From CAYZBF01 sp964476585 (GTDB lineage Bacteria > Hydrothermota > UBA3072), in assembly GCA_964476585.1 (NCBI GenBank), contig CAYZBF010000002.1, positions 87,026 to 151,025 on the forward strand: DNA of 64,000 nucleotides, in the 5' to 3' direction. Positions 51,986-59,998 of this stretch are shown here, piece after piece. A program made the position numbers and the translations under genes. A model generated the notes under the pieces. That model was given only the letters and a program-made list of their open reading frames with translations. It made no database searches and was not told where the DNA came from. How positions within the stretch are numbered: position 1 is the stretch's first letter; every line of letters begins with the position of its first letter.

Positions 51986-52384
51986 TTAAATTCGCCTCTT
52001 CTTCGGAGGTCTACATCCGTTATGTGGTAAAGGGGTGACATCCCTGATCACTGTAACATTAATTCCTGCAGATTGGACGGTTCTGATCGCTGATTCTCTT
52101 CCTCTCCCAGGCCCACTAACCCAAACTTCTGCGTTTCTCATACCGGCCTCAAGGGCCTTTGCTACAGCTGACTCAGTTGCTTTTGTTGAGGCATACGGAG
52201 TGCTTTTCTTTGTTCCTTTATATCCAATACTCCCAGCACTTGCCCAAGCAACTGTATTACCCATTGCATCTGTTATCGTTATTATTGTATTATTAAAGGA
52301 GGAATAAATGTGAACAATTCCTGACTCAGGTGCTTTTATCTTTTTCTTTCTAATCCTTGAAGACTTCTTACGTTTCCTTACCAT
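51986..52384 (-). CDS. rpsK: 30S ribosomal protein S11
   Basis: 132 aa. Conserved blocks GIVHIYSSFNNTIITITD, WASAGSIGYKGTKKSTPYA, VSGPGRGRESAIR and IRDVTPLPHNGCRPPKKRRI identify it. It forms the platform of the small subunit near the mRNA exit. Separated from rpsM by 9 nt. Confidence 0.98.
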   Translation of the reverse strand: MVRKRKKSSRIRKKKIKAPESGIVHIYSSFNNTIITITDAMGNTVAWASAGSIGYKGTKKSTPYASTKATESAVAKALEAGMRNAEVWVSGPGRGRESAIRTVQSAGINVTVIRDVTPLPHNGCRPPKKRRI

Positions 52385-52393
52385 TAAACCTCC

Positions 52394-52777
52394 TTACTTC
52401 TTGCTTTCTTTCTTCTTAAGGGCTATTGCCCCTCGCTTAGGTCCTTTCCTTGTTCTTGCATTAGTCCTTGTTCGCTGCCCTCGAACTGGTAAACCTTGCA
52501 CATGTCGGATTCCTCTGTAACACTTGATATCTTTTAATCGATTAATATTCTGTCTGATTTCAGATTTCTTTTCACCTTCGATCTTATGCTCCTTCTCAAT
52601 TATATGTCTTATTTTATCTATCTCATCGTCAGTCAACTCTTTTATCCTTTTCCCTTTCTCGATATTCGCCTTCTCTAATATTGATTCTGCAGATGATCTT
52701 CCTATTCCAAAAATGGCTGTCAACCCGATAAAAGAAGGTTTATTTGCGGGTAAATCAACTCCGGCTATCCTTGCCAT
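52394..52777 (-). CDS. rpsM: 30S ribosomal protein S13
   Basis: 127 aa. IAGVDLPANKPSFIGLTAIFGIG at the start and the basic tail RGIRHVQGLPVRGQRTRTNA with KKESKK at the end are typical. It contacts the large subunit and tRNA from the head of the 30S. Follows rpmJ by 8 nt behind AGGAGG. Confidence 0.97.
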   Translation of the reverse strand: MARIAGVDLPANKPSFIGLTAIFGIGRSSAESILEKANIEKGKRIKELTDDEIDKIRHIIEKEHKIEGEKKSEIRQNINRLKDIKCYRGIRHVQGLPVRGQRTRTNARTRKGPKRGAIALKKKESKK

Positions 52778-52785
52778 TTAGCCTC

Positions 52786-52899
52786 CTAACCCTGGCGTTG
52801 CTTATGTTTAGAATTTTTACATACAACGAAGACGATGCCTTTTCGCTTTATTATCTTACAATCCTTACAAATCTTTTTTACTGAGGATCTAACTTTCAT
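52786..52899 (-). CDS. rpmJ: 50S ribosomal protein L36
   Basis: 37 codons on the minus strand (ATG at 52899, TAG at 52786) behind GGGGGAAGGAAG. The product has the L36 zinc-ribbon cysteines C11, C14 and C27 (KKICKDC, FVVCKN) and the family C-terminus HKQRQG; the usual fourth ligand His is at KHK. It is too short for ordinary ORF lists. A repeat-filled gap of 169 nt separates it from infA. Confidence 0.95.
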   Translation of the reverse strand: MKVRSSVKKICKDCKIIKRKGIVFVVCKNSKHKQRQG

Positions 52900-52914
52900 C
52901 TTCCTTCCCCCAAA

Positions 52915-53055
52915 TATGCCACGGAGACAGTCGCTTTACTCCAATGCAAAGTGAAAAATTATAACTATCCTGATTAATTATTTTTTTATCTCTCATTTTT
53001 CAATTTCCAATTTGCATTTTTCATTTTTCAATGGAGTAAGGCCTCTATGGCTATC
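52915..53055. repeat. Palindromic repeat element inside the ribosomal operon
   Basis: The left arm (about 52917-52943) has GGAGACAGTCGCTTTACTCC; the right arm (about 53031-53053) is its imperfect inverse, CAATGGAGTAAGGCC then CTCTATGGC. The inner region repeats TTTGCATTTTTCATTTTTC-type units. The same arm occurs at 45132-45160. It separates infA from rpmJ, a junction that is short in most bacteria. Confidence 0.75.
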
Positions 53056-53068
53056 GTTCATAGTTTCC

Positions 53069-53293
53069 TTATGACTCTCTGTAGATTATTCTTCCCCTAG
53101 TAAGATCATAGGGAGAAAGCTCCACTACTACCCGATCTCCTACATCAATCTTAATATAGTGCATTTTCATCTTCCCTGAAATATAAGCAAGAACTGTAGG
53201 ATTATCCTTTAAATCAAGCGTAACCCTGAATTTCGAATCAGGTAATTTCTCTGCAATCTTCCCCCTTACCTTAATTCCCTCTTTCTTGGCCAC
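53069..53293 (-). CDS. infA: Translation initiation factor IF-1
   Basis: 74 aa, an OB-fold protein that binds the 30S A site with IF-2 and IF-3. It has KVRGKIAEKLPDSKFRVTL, YISGKMKMHYIKIDVGDRV and ELSPYDLTRGRI. GTG start at 53293 lies 23 nt inside adk, so translation is coupled. The map gene that often lies between adk and infA is absent. Confidence 0.97.
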   Translation of the reverse strand: MAKKEGIKVRGKIAEKLPDSKFRVTLDLKDNPTVLAYISGKMKMHYIKIDVGDRVVVELSPYDLTRGRIIYRES

Positions 53294-53936
53294 TCTTCAA
53301 CCCTTCTCTTATCTGTTTAAAAACATCATTGGTATCACCATTTCCATTCACTTCTAATAAAATTCCCCTATCTTTGTAATACTGACGTAAAGAAGCAAAT
53401 TCGCTTTCAAATATAAATATTCTTTTTAAGATAGTCTCCTTTTCATCATCTTTTCTCTGAATGAGTTTCCCTCCACATTTATCACAGATATCGTTATTTT
53501 TAGGACGATTCATCTGTAAATTATAAACAGCGCCACAATTAGAACATACCTTTCTACTTGACAGGCGATCTACAAGGACATCCCTGGTAGCTGCAAGATA
53601 TATAGCAGAATCTAATTTACAGTTCTCATTAAGAAGTAATCCGTCCAGCATCTCTGCTTGCTTTCTATTTCGAGGAAATCCATCAAGCACCCAGCCATTA
53701 ACACCTGCACCATCTTCAGAAAGTGTCTTTCTAATTGTCTCAAAAACTATGTCATCAGGCACCAAGTTACCTGCGTCTAAATACTTCGCTAGTTCCCTAC
53801 TCAGATTTGAAGAACCTTTTAGTATTTCTCTAAATATATCCCCCGTTGAATAGTGCTGGATATCAAATTCATGAGCAATCAAAGTGGCTTGGGTTCCCTT
53901 CCCTACCCCTGGAGGACCAAGCATAACCAGTCTCAT
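53271..53936 (-). CDS. adk: Adenylate kinase
   Basis: 221 aa. P-loop GPPGVGKGTQ (residues 7-16), GFPRNRKQAEML and a LID domain with a four-cysteine zinc site (CSNCGAVY, CDKCGGK). It balances AMP, ADP and ATP. It overlaps secY by 4 nt upstream and infA by 23 nt downstream. Confidence 0.97.
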   Translation of the reverse strand: MRLVMLGPPGVGKGTQATLIAHEFDIQHYSTGDIFREILKGSSNLSRELAKYLDAGNLVPDDIVFETIRKTLSEDGAGVNGWVLDGFPRNRKQAEMLDGLLLNENCKLDSAIYLAATRDVLVDRLSSRKVCSNCGAVYNLQMNRPKNNDICDKCGGKLIQRKDDEKETILKRIFIFESEFASLRQYYKDRGILLEVNGNGDTNDVFKQIREGLKSGQERGN

Positions 53937-55243
53937 CGTCTCCTACCCCTGATCTTTCCCCTCTTCATGAAGCCATCATAATGGCGCATTAATAATTGAG
54001 ATTCAAGTTGTCTCACAGTATCTAAGGCAACTCCCACTACAATAATGACCGAAGTCCCGCCGAAATAGAAGGGCAGGCGAAATTTACTTATCAAAATACT
54101 CGGAAGGATGGCAATAAAAGCGAAGAACATCGCACCAGGTAATGTTATTCTCGCTATCACCTTATCTATATAACTAGCGGTCTGCCCCCCTGGTCTTATA
54201 CCGGGTATAAATCCCCCATATTTCTTTAGATTTCCTGCAAGTTCTTGAGGGTTGATAACTATAGCAGTATAAACATAAGCAAACACTACTATCAGAATTA
54301 CATAAAGAGTATTGTAAAGCAAACCGCTTGGATTAAAAGTATTGACCATCCAATCTGCCCAAATTTTCCCCTTGAAGAAATTAGCAAAAGAGGGAAGAAG
54401 CATAAGTGCTGACTGAGCAAAAATTATAGGAATAACACCTGCAGTATTGACATTCAAGGGAAGATGAGTGGACTGTCCTCCATAAACCTTCCTGCCTTTT
54501 ACACGTTTTGCATACTGAACAGGTATCCTTCGTTGTCCTTGCGTAATCAGAACTACAGCAGCGACAATTAAAACCGCAAAGGCAAAAAATCCGAAGGCAA
54601 ACGTCCAACTTTTTGCGCCAGAATGGAGCAATCTCCAGAATTGAAGCATCTGTTGAGGAAATCTCGCTAGAATCCCAAACATAATTAGAAGCGATATTCC
54701 ATTACCTATTCCTCTCTCCGTAATAAGTTCGCCAAGCCACATAAGAAAGATAGTTCCTGCCGTCATTGTTACTATGATAGAAAATTTTATAAAAAAACCG
54801 GAATATGGAAGCACTGAGGCCCCACCAACTGACAAATTCTGCAGAAATATAGAAAAACTCGAAGCCTGTATTGTAGCTATAAGAACTGTGAGATATCTGG
54901 TATGCTGGGTCATCTTGCGCCTTCCCTCTTCACCCTCCTTTATTAACCGCTGATAATAGGGTATCGAAGCACCTAATATCTGAAGGATAATGGATGCGCT
55001 GATGTAGGGCATTATACCGAGAGCAAAAATCGTAGCTCTTCCAAGATTACCGCCAACAAACATATCGAATAGTCCTAACACAGAACCTCTCATTTGAGCA
55101 AAGTAGGTAGCAAGTACAGCAGTGTCTACTCCAGGTACCGGAATATGGCTGCCGAAACGAAAAATAGCCAGCATACCTATGGTAACGAGTATCTTTCTTC
55201 TTATGTCAGCTATCTTCCAGAGATTCCTAAAACTATCAAACAT
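53933..55243 (-). CDS. secY: Protein translocase subunit SecY
   Basis: 436 aa with ten predicted membrane helices, including the plug region near GSVLGLFDMFVGG, PYISASIILQILGAS, ITERGIGNGISLLI and GFIPGIRPGGQTASY. It is the channel of the SecYEG complex in the inner membrane. Overlaps rplO by 8 nt. Confidence 0.98.
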   Translation of the reverse strand: MFDSFRNLWKIADIRRKILVTIGMLAIFRFGSHIPVPGVDTAVLATYFAQMRGSVLGLFDMFVGGNLGRATIFALGIMPYISASIILQILGASIPYYQRLIKEGEEGRRKMTQHTRYLTVLIATIQASSFSIFLQNLSVGGASVLPYSGFFIKFSIIVTMTAGTIFLMWLGELITERGIGNGISLLIMFGILARFPQQMLQFWRLLHSGAKSWTFAFGFFAFAVLIVAAVVLITQGQRRIPVQYAKRVKGRKVYGGQSTHLPLNVNTAGVIPIIFAQSALMLLPSFANFFKGKIWADWMVNTFNPSGLLYNTLYVILIVVFAYVYTAIVINPQELAGNLKKYGGFIPGIRPGGQTASYIDKVIARITLPGAMFFAFIAILPSILISKFRLPFYFGGTSVIIVVGVALDTVRQLESQLLMRHYDGFMKRGKIRGRRR

Positions 55244-55682
55244 CTTCTAACACCTCGCCACCAGCCTTCTCTATTTTTTCCTTTGCAGTCTTTGAAAACT
55301 TATTGGCATGCACTACGAGCTTCTTCTCCAGTTCCCCTTCCCCAAGTATTTTAACAGGATGAGGACCATTTATCATATCCTCTTCCTTAAGCCTCTTGAT
55401 GGTTATTTCTTCTTTGTCTTTGAATCGATTTAACTCTCGAACATTTATAATAGAATATGAAAGATGGCTTTTCCTGTTAAAACCTTTTTTGGGGATCCTC
55501 TTTATGAGGGGAGTTTGGCCTCCTTCAAATCCAGGTCGTACCCCTCCGCCACTTCGTGAATTTTGACCTTTAATTCCACGTCCGGAATATGTACCTCTTC
55601 CCGAACCAGGGCCTCGACCCACTCGTTTTCTATCCTTTTTGCTCCCCTTCGGAGCCTTCATATTTTGGAGTTCAATCCCCAT
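55236..55682 (-). CDS. rplO: 50S ribosomal protein L15
   Basis: 148 aa. The Gly/Arg-rich N-terminus (KRVGRGPGSGRGTYSGRGIK, GQNSRSGGGVRPGFEGGQ) threads into 23S rRNA; the C-terminal fold contains VHANKFSKTAKEKIEKAGG. Late assembly protein of the 50S. Overlaps rpmD by 11 nt. Confidence 0.97.
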   Translation of the reverse strand: MGIELQNMKAPKGSKKDRKRVGRGPGSGRGTYSGRGIKGQNSRSGGGVRPGFEGGQTPLIKRIPKKGFNRKSHLSYSIINVRELNRFKDKEEITIKRLKEEDMINGPHPVKILGEGELEKKLVVHANKFSKTAKEKIEKAGGEVLEDV

Positions 55683-55854
55683 TTATCTCCTCTACCTCTA
55701 CGAACCTTGAAACCTTATTGACCATACCTCGTATTACTGGAGTATCTGGCTGTACGACAGTCTCATTAATATGTTTAATTCCAAGTGCTTTAAGAGTATC
55801 CTTTTGTCTTTTAGAACTACCAATTTGGCTTCTAACTTGTTTAATCCGTAGCAC
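55672..55854 (-). CDS. rpmD: 50S ribosomal protein L30
   Basis: 60 aa: LRIKQVRSQIGSSKRQKDTL followed by ALGIKHINETVVQPDTPVIRG, the standard short bacterial L30. Overlaps rpsE by 14 nt. L30 is missing in some phyla, so its presence is a useful taxonomic character. Confidence 0.95.
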   Translation of the reverse strand: MLRIKQVRSQIGSSKRQKDTLKALGIKHINETVVQPDTPVIRGMVNKVSRFVEVEEINGD

Positions 55855-56377
55855 TGGTTACTCCCTTTACAGTTCTTCTGTTTTTTAGAATTCCCTCTAC
55901 TGATTTCCCTCTCAGTTCTGCAAATTCCTTTGGAGTCCTCATTCGGAGCAATCCATTATATGTGGCTATAATATTATTGAAAGCATTGTTTGAGCTAAAA
56001 CACTTTGTAAGGACATCCTTAATTCCTCCAAGTTCAAATATGGCACGTAACCTGTCATTGGCGATAATCCCTGTTCCTGGAGCAGCAGGCTGAATAAGAA
56101 CCTTACAGGCCTTGTATTTAGAAACAATTTGATGAGGCACAGTGGTTCCAACCCTTGGGACTTCCATCAGTCTCCTTCTCGCATCCTGAATCGCCTTCCG
56201 GATCGCATTGGGAATTTCGTTAGCTTTACCATGCCCATATCCAACAACACTCTCCCCATCTCCTATGACAACCCAGACAGCGAACCTGAATCTCTTTCCC
56301 CCTTTCACAACTTTTGATATGCGACCCACATAAACTAATTTTTCTTCAAGCTCATACTCTCTCGGGTCAACCGCCAA
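55841..56377 (-). CDS. rpsE: 30S ribosomal protein S5
   Basis: 178 aa. The double-stranded-RNA-binding-like N-terminal domain (KLVYVGRISKVVKGGKRFRF, VVGYGHGKANEI) and the C-terminal domain (LRAIFELGGIKDVLTKC) are complete. It affects decoding fidelity with S4. Twenty nt separate it from rplR. Confidence 0.97.
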   Translation of the reverse strand: MAVDPREYELEEKLVYVGRISKVVKGGKRFRFAVWVVIGDGESVVGYGHGKANEIPNAIRKAIQDARRRLMEVPRVGTTVPHQIVSKYKACKVLIQPAAPGTGIIANDRLRAIFELGGIKDVLTKCFSSNNAFNNIIATYNGLLRMRTPKEFAELRGKSVEGILKNRRTVKGVTSATD

Positions 56378-56397
56378 TCGTCGTTTGTCAATCCCTT

Positions 56398-56766
56398 TTA
56401 AAATTTTAAACCTCCTTCTCTAGCGCCTTCCGCCAAGTGCTTTACACAACCGTGATAGGAAAACCTATTCTTATCAAATACTGCCGTTTCAATGCCTTTA
56501 CTGACACACTTGTGCGCAATGGAGATCCCAACTTCTCTTGACTTCTCACCAAGAGTTTTATCTTCCAATTTATTCCGCATATCTTTATCAAGCGTGCTGG
56601 CCTCTACTAATGTACGAGCATTTATATCGTCGATCACTTGAGCATATATATGTTTGTTCGAGCGGTACACACTGAGACGGGGCCTATCCGGTGTACCAAA
56701 AATTCCTCTTCTTACCCTCTGTTTCCTTCTCCATCTCCGGAGCTTCAATCTCTTATCCTTATCCAT
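56398..56766 (-). CDS. rplR: 50S ribosomal protein L18
   Basis: 122 aa. RPRLSVYRSNKHIYAQVIDD and KCVSKGIETAVFDKNRFSYHG are diagnostic. It brings 5S rRNA to the large subunit with L5. Follows rplF after 5 nt. Confidence 0.97.
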   Translation of the reverse strand: MDKDKRLKLRRWRRKQRVRRGIFGTPDRPRLSVYRSNKHIYAQVIDDINARTLVEASTLDKDMRNKLEDKTLGEKSREVGISIAHKCVSKGIETAVFDKNRFSYHGCVKHLAEGAREGGLKF

Positions 56767-56771
56767 AGGTG

Positions 56772-57305
56772 TTATAGCCCCTTCTTGCCTTCCTTTTGGA
56801 TTACATACTCGCCTTCGTATCGGATGCCTTTCCCCTTGTACACCTCTGGGGGACGTAGTTCTCTAATCTCTGCTGCCTGTTGACCTACGACTGCCTTATC
56901 AATGCCTTTAATAATTATCTTATTTCCATTAACTTCAAACCCAATACCATCTTTAGGAACTACTTCAATATTATGGGAATATCCAAGATCAAATACAAAA
57001 TTCTTTCCTTGAAGCCGCACCTTGTACTCTCTTCCCCTTACCTCAAGAACCTTTTTAAAACCTTCTGTAACACCTATTACCATGTTATTAACAAGTGATC
57101 GGGCAAGGCCCCAACAAGCCCTAACGTCCTTGGAATTTGATGATGGAGTGAATACTATCTGATTACCCTTTAGTCTCAACTCAATGCTTTTGGGAATCCT
57201 CTGCACTAATTCACCATTTGGGCCTTTCACCCGAACTATATCTCCTTCAATTGTAATATTTACCTTATCTGGAATGGCAACCGGTTTCTTACCTACTCTC
57301 GACAT
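56772..57305 (-). CDS. rplF: 50S ribosomal protein L6
   Basis: 177 aa, two repeated L6 domains. MSRVGKKPVAIPDKV at the N-terminus and VVGQQAAEIRELRPPEVYKG with KGIRYEGE near the end are family hallmarks. Located at the base of the L7/L12 stalk. Confidence 0.98.
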   Translation of the reverse strand: MSRVGKKPVAIPDKVNITIEGDIVRVKGPNGELVQRIPKSIELRLKGNQIVFTPSSNSKDVRACWGLARSLVNNMVIGVTEGFKKVLEVRGREYKVRLQGKNFVFDLGYSHNIEVVPKDGIGFEVNGNKIIIKGIDKAVVGQQAAEIRELRPPEVYKGKGIRYEGEYVIQKEGKKGL

Positions 57306-57313
57306 ATATCCTT

Positions 57314-57706
57314 CTACCAGACCTCTAGGAGGAGCTCTCCTCCAACACGGAGTTTCCTTGCTTCTCCATCACTCAAGATTCCTTTCGGAGTTGAAAACAC
57401 AGCTAACCCAAAACCTCTCTTAACCAGGGGAATATCTTTATGGCATACATATATCCGTCTCGATGGTTTTGAAATCCTCTTTATCTCATGAATAGGAGAT
57501 TCATTGTTTATGTACTTCAGAGTAATCAATATCTTCCCTTGTTTGTTACCTTCTATAAACTTATAGTTGCCAATATAACCTTCTTCAAAGAGCACCTTTG
57601 TTATTTCTTTTTTAATGTTGGACGTAGGAATCTCAACATGTCTATGCTGCGCATTTACTGCATTCCTCAAACGTGTTAGCATATCAGCAATAGGATCAGT
57701 TAACAA
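57314..57706 (-). CDS. rpsH: 30S ribosomal protein S8
   Basis: 130 aa. DPIADMLTRLRNAV at the start and GLAVFSTPKGILSDGEARKL near the end identify it. It binds helix 21 of 16S rRNA and in many bacteria represses the spc operon by binding its mRNA; no such site was examined in detail here. Confidence 0.97.
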   Translation of the reverse strand: MLTDPIADMLTRLRNAVNAQHRHVEIPTSNIKKEITKVLFEEGYIGNYKFIEGNKQGKILITLKYINNESPIHEIKRISKPSRRIYVCHKDIPLVKRGFGLAVFSTPKGILSDGEARKLRVGGELLLEVW

Positions 57707-57715
57707 TAATACCTC

Positions 57716-57901
57716 CTACCATGATGCTTTCTTTATCCCAGGAATTTCTCCCCTGAGCGCAAGTTCACGAAAACAGATTCTACATAAACCAAAATCACGT
57801 ATATAACTATGAATTCTACCGCACCTTAAGCACCTGTTCACCTTTTGCGTTGAATATTTGGGTTCCCTTTTAGACTTGACAATTAACGCTTTACGAGCCA
57901 T
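57716..57901 (-). CDS. rpsZ: 30S ribosomal protein S14, type Z (zinc-binding)
   Basis: 61 aa: short S14 with two CXXC pairs (CLRC at 24-27, CRIC near 40), the zinc-dependent form. ELALRGEIPGIKKASW is the conserved end. No second, zinc-free S14 occurs in the window. Confidence 0.97.
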   Translation of the reverse strand: MARKALIVKSKREPKYSTQKVNRCLRCGRIHSYIRDFGLCRICFRELALRGEIPGIKKASW

Positions 57902-57904
57902 AAA

Positions 57905-58456
57905 TTATCCTCTCATTTTCCTGAATGGCATTCCAAACCTAACAAGTAAGTCTCGCGCTTCCTCATCTGTCTTGACAGTTGTGACTAGTGTAATATCCAT
58001 TCCTAACACCTCTTTTATCTGGTCATACTCTATCTCAGGAAAAATAAATTGTTCAGAAACGCCAAGAGTGTAATTACCGCGACCATCAAAGGAATCAGGA
58101 TTCAAACCTCTGAAATCACGTATTCTTGGGATTGCCACATTTATTAATCTATCAAAAAACTCATACATCCTGTTCCGTCTCAAAGTAACCTTTAACCCCA
58201 CAGGATTACCAGCCCTTAAATGAAAACCTGATATAGACTTCTTGGCACGCGTAACTATGGGTCTTTGCCCAGTTACAATCTTTAAACTTTCTATTGCTGA
58301 CTCCAGGATTTCTCGATTGGAAGCATCGTTCCCTAACCCACAGTTTATTACTATCTTTTCTAATTTTGGAACAGCCATGGGATTACTATACTTCTCCACA
58401 AGATCTTTGGCAATAACTTCTTCGTAATATTTTCGGAGCCTTGGCTTCAGAGTCAT
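57905..58456 (-). CDS. rplE: 50S ribosomal protein L5
   Basis: 183 aa. NPMAVPKLEKIVINCGLG, GQRPIVTRAKKSISGFHLR and RGNYTLGVSEQFIFPEI are conserved. It binds 5S rRNA and contacts the P-site tRNA. Three nt upstream of rpsZ. Confidence 0.98.
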   Translation of the reverse strand: MTLKPRLRKYYEEVIAKDLVEKYSNPMAVPKLEKIVINCGLGNDASNREILESAIESLKIVTGQRPIVTRAKKSISGFHLRAGNPVGLKVTLRRNRMYEFFDRLINVAIPRIRDFRGLNPDSFDGRGNYTLGVSEQFIFPEIEYDQIKEVLGMDITLVTTVKTDEEARDLLVRFGMPFRKMRG

Positions 58457-58464
58457 TATTACCT

Positions 58465-58776
58465 CTATTCAATTATTTCATTACATCTCTTACAATATCG
58501 AACTTTCTTTCCATCAGAAAGTTTCATCATGCCAACTCTTGTAGGCAATCCGCAAGATGGGCAAATAACCATTACATTAGAGTGATGGACAGGGGCCTCT
58601 TTTTCAAGAATTCCACCAGGCTCTCCTCTTCTTCTTGGCTTAGTATGTACTCTTTTCATATTTACGCCTTCAACAAGCAACCTGCCTTCCTTCGAGAAGA
58701 CAGCCCTGACTCTACCCTTTTTATCCTTATAGTTGCCGGTAATTATTAAGACTGTATCACCCCTTTTTATCCTCAC
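58465..58776 (-). CDS. rplX: 50S ribosomal protein L24
   Basis: 103 aa. KOW motif at the N-terminus (IKRGDTVLIITGNYKDKKGR) and KAPVHHSNVMVICPSCG-type centre (KEAPVHHSNVMVICPSCG) with a second Cys pair (CKRC) near the end, suggesting a zinc site. It initiates 50S assembly. Overlaps rplN by 1 nt. Confidence 0.97.
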   Translation of the reverse strand: MRIKRGDTVLIITGNYKDKKGRVRAVFSKEGRLLVEGVNMKRVHTKPRRRGEPGGILEKEAPVHHSNVMVICPSCGLPTRVGMMKLSDGKKVRYCKRCNEIIE

Positions 58777-59144
58777 TACTGTACCTCCGATGCAAGCGAA
58801 ATTAGCCTCATAAAGTTCTTATCCCTGAGTTCACGCCCAACTGGTCCAAATATTCTCGTCCCAATTGGCTCCTCGTTTGTATCCAGTAGCACACAGGCAT
58901 TATCACCAAAACGAACAGCAGTGCCATCATTCCTTTTTGTTTCTTTCTTTGTCCTTATTATAACTGCTTTATGAAGGCTACCCTTCTTTATAGCTGCTCC
59001 TGGAGTTACCCTTTTTATCGAAACAACTATTACATCACCAAGACCAGCATATCTTCTCCGAGTTCCCCCTAACACTTTCACACAAGAAGCAACCTTCCCA
59101 CCGGTATTATCTGCTATTTTAAGCTTAGTAGATTCCTGGATCAT
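58776..59144 (-). CDS. rplN: 50S ribosomal protein L14
   Basis: 122 aa. MIQESTKLKIADNTGGK, CVKVLGGTRRRYAGLGD and PIGTRIFGPVGRELR give full-length L14. It sits at the subunit interface and is the binding site of ribosome silencing factor RsfS. Confidence 0.98.
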   Translation of the reverse strand: MIQESTKLKIADNTGGKVASCVKVLGGTRRRYAGLGDVIVVSIKRVTPGAAIKKGSLHKAVIIRTKKETKRNDGTAVRFGDNACVLLDTNEEPIGTRIFGPVGRELRDKNFMRLISLASEVQ

Positions 59145-59149
59145 CTAAC

Positions 59150-59392
59150 CTATCCCTTTTTATCAAGAATTTTATCCAATCTCCAGCGCTTCAACTTTGA
59201 TAGTGGTCGAGTAGAAATGATTTGAACAATATCTCCAAGTGATGCTTCATTGTGTTCATCATGAGCATAAAATTTCTTTTTCTTTATTATATACTTTTTA
59301 TATAAAGGATGCTGAACCCTACGTTCTACTTCTATTACAATCGTCTTGTCAGGCTTATCGGAAATAACCCTACCCCTTTTCTTGATCTTCAC
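59150..59392 (-). CDS. rpsQ: 30S ribosomal protein S17
   Basis: 80 aa OB-fold protein: GRVISDKPDKTIVIEVERR and HDEHNEASLGDIVQIISTRPLSK match S17. It binds the 5' domain of 16S rRNA. Its 5' end overlaps rpmC by 23 nt. Confidence 0.97.
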   Translation of the reverse strand: MKIKKRGRVISDKPDKTIVIEVERRVQHPLYKKYIIKKKKFYAHDEHNEASLGDIVQIISTRPLSKLKRWRLDKILDKKG

Positions 59393-59585
59393 CTTTTATC
59401 TCCTTATCTCTAAAGATAGTCTTTACTCTTGCAATATCTTTTTTTACCTTTTTGAACCTAGCGGTGTTTGTCAAATTCCCGCGGGCTTTTTGAAACCGAA
59501 GAGAAAATAGTTCTTCCTTCAAATCATGCAACAAAGAAGTCATCTCAGCTATTGTCATTTCCCGAAGTTCACTTGCTTTCATCAC
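59370..59585 (-). CDS. rpmC: 50S ribosomal protein L29
   Basis: 71 aa, two long helices: KASELREMTIAEMTSLLHDL and ELFSLRFQKARGNLTNTARF. It lies at the tunnel exit and contacts trigger factor and SRP. Overlaps rplP by 4 nt (ATGA). Confidence 0.96.
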   Translation of the reverse strand: MMKASELREMTIAEMTSLLHDLKEELFSLRFQKARGNLTNTARFKKVKKDIARVKTIFRDKEIKGEDQEKG

Positions 59586-59998
59586 AGCACTCCCTCTCGC
59601 TCTATAATCCTGGTTTTAATTGGCAACTTAGAGGATGCTCTTTTCAAAGCTTCTCGCGCCGCTTCAGGAGGTACGCCTTCCAGCTCAAGAAGTATTCTTC
59701 CCTTTCTTACAGGAGCAACCCAATGGTCTGTTTCCCCTTTACCCTTACCCATTCTAGTCTCTGCAGGCTTTTTTGAAACTGGTTTATCCGGGAAAATTCT
59801 TATCCAGATCTTTCCCGTTCTTTTCAGATAATGAACAGTTGTTACCCTCATCGCTTCAATCTGTTTGGCTGTTATCCATGCACACTCAAGTGCTCTTAAT
59901 CCATAATCACCAAAAACAAGCGTTGTGCCAGCCGAGGCCTTCCCTTTAACTTTTCCTCTCTGTACCTTCCTATGCTTAACTCGCTTAGGCATTAGCAT
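59582..59998 (-). CDS. rplP: 50S ribosomal protein L16
   Basis: 138 aa. MPKRVKHRKVQRGKVKG near the N-terminus, ECAWITAKQIEAMRV, GKGKGETDHWVAPVRKGRI and GVPPEAAREALKRASSKLP are all present. It organises the A site and the 5S region. Overlaps rpsC by 14 nt. Confidence 0.98.
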   Translation of the reverse strand: MLMPKRVKHRKVQRGKVKGKASAGTTLVFGDYGLRALECAWITAKQIEAMRVTTVHYLKRTGKIWIRIFPDKPVSKKPAETRMGKGKGETDHWVAPVRKGRILLELEGVPPEAAREALKRASSKLPIKTRIIEREGVL

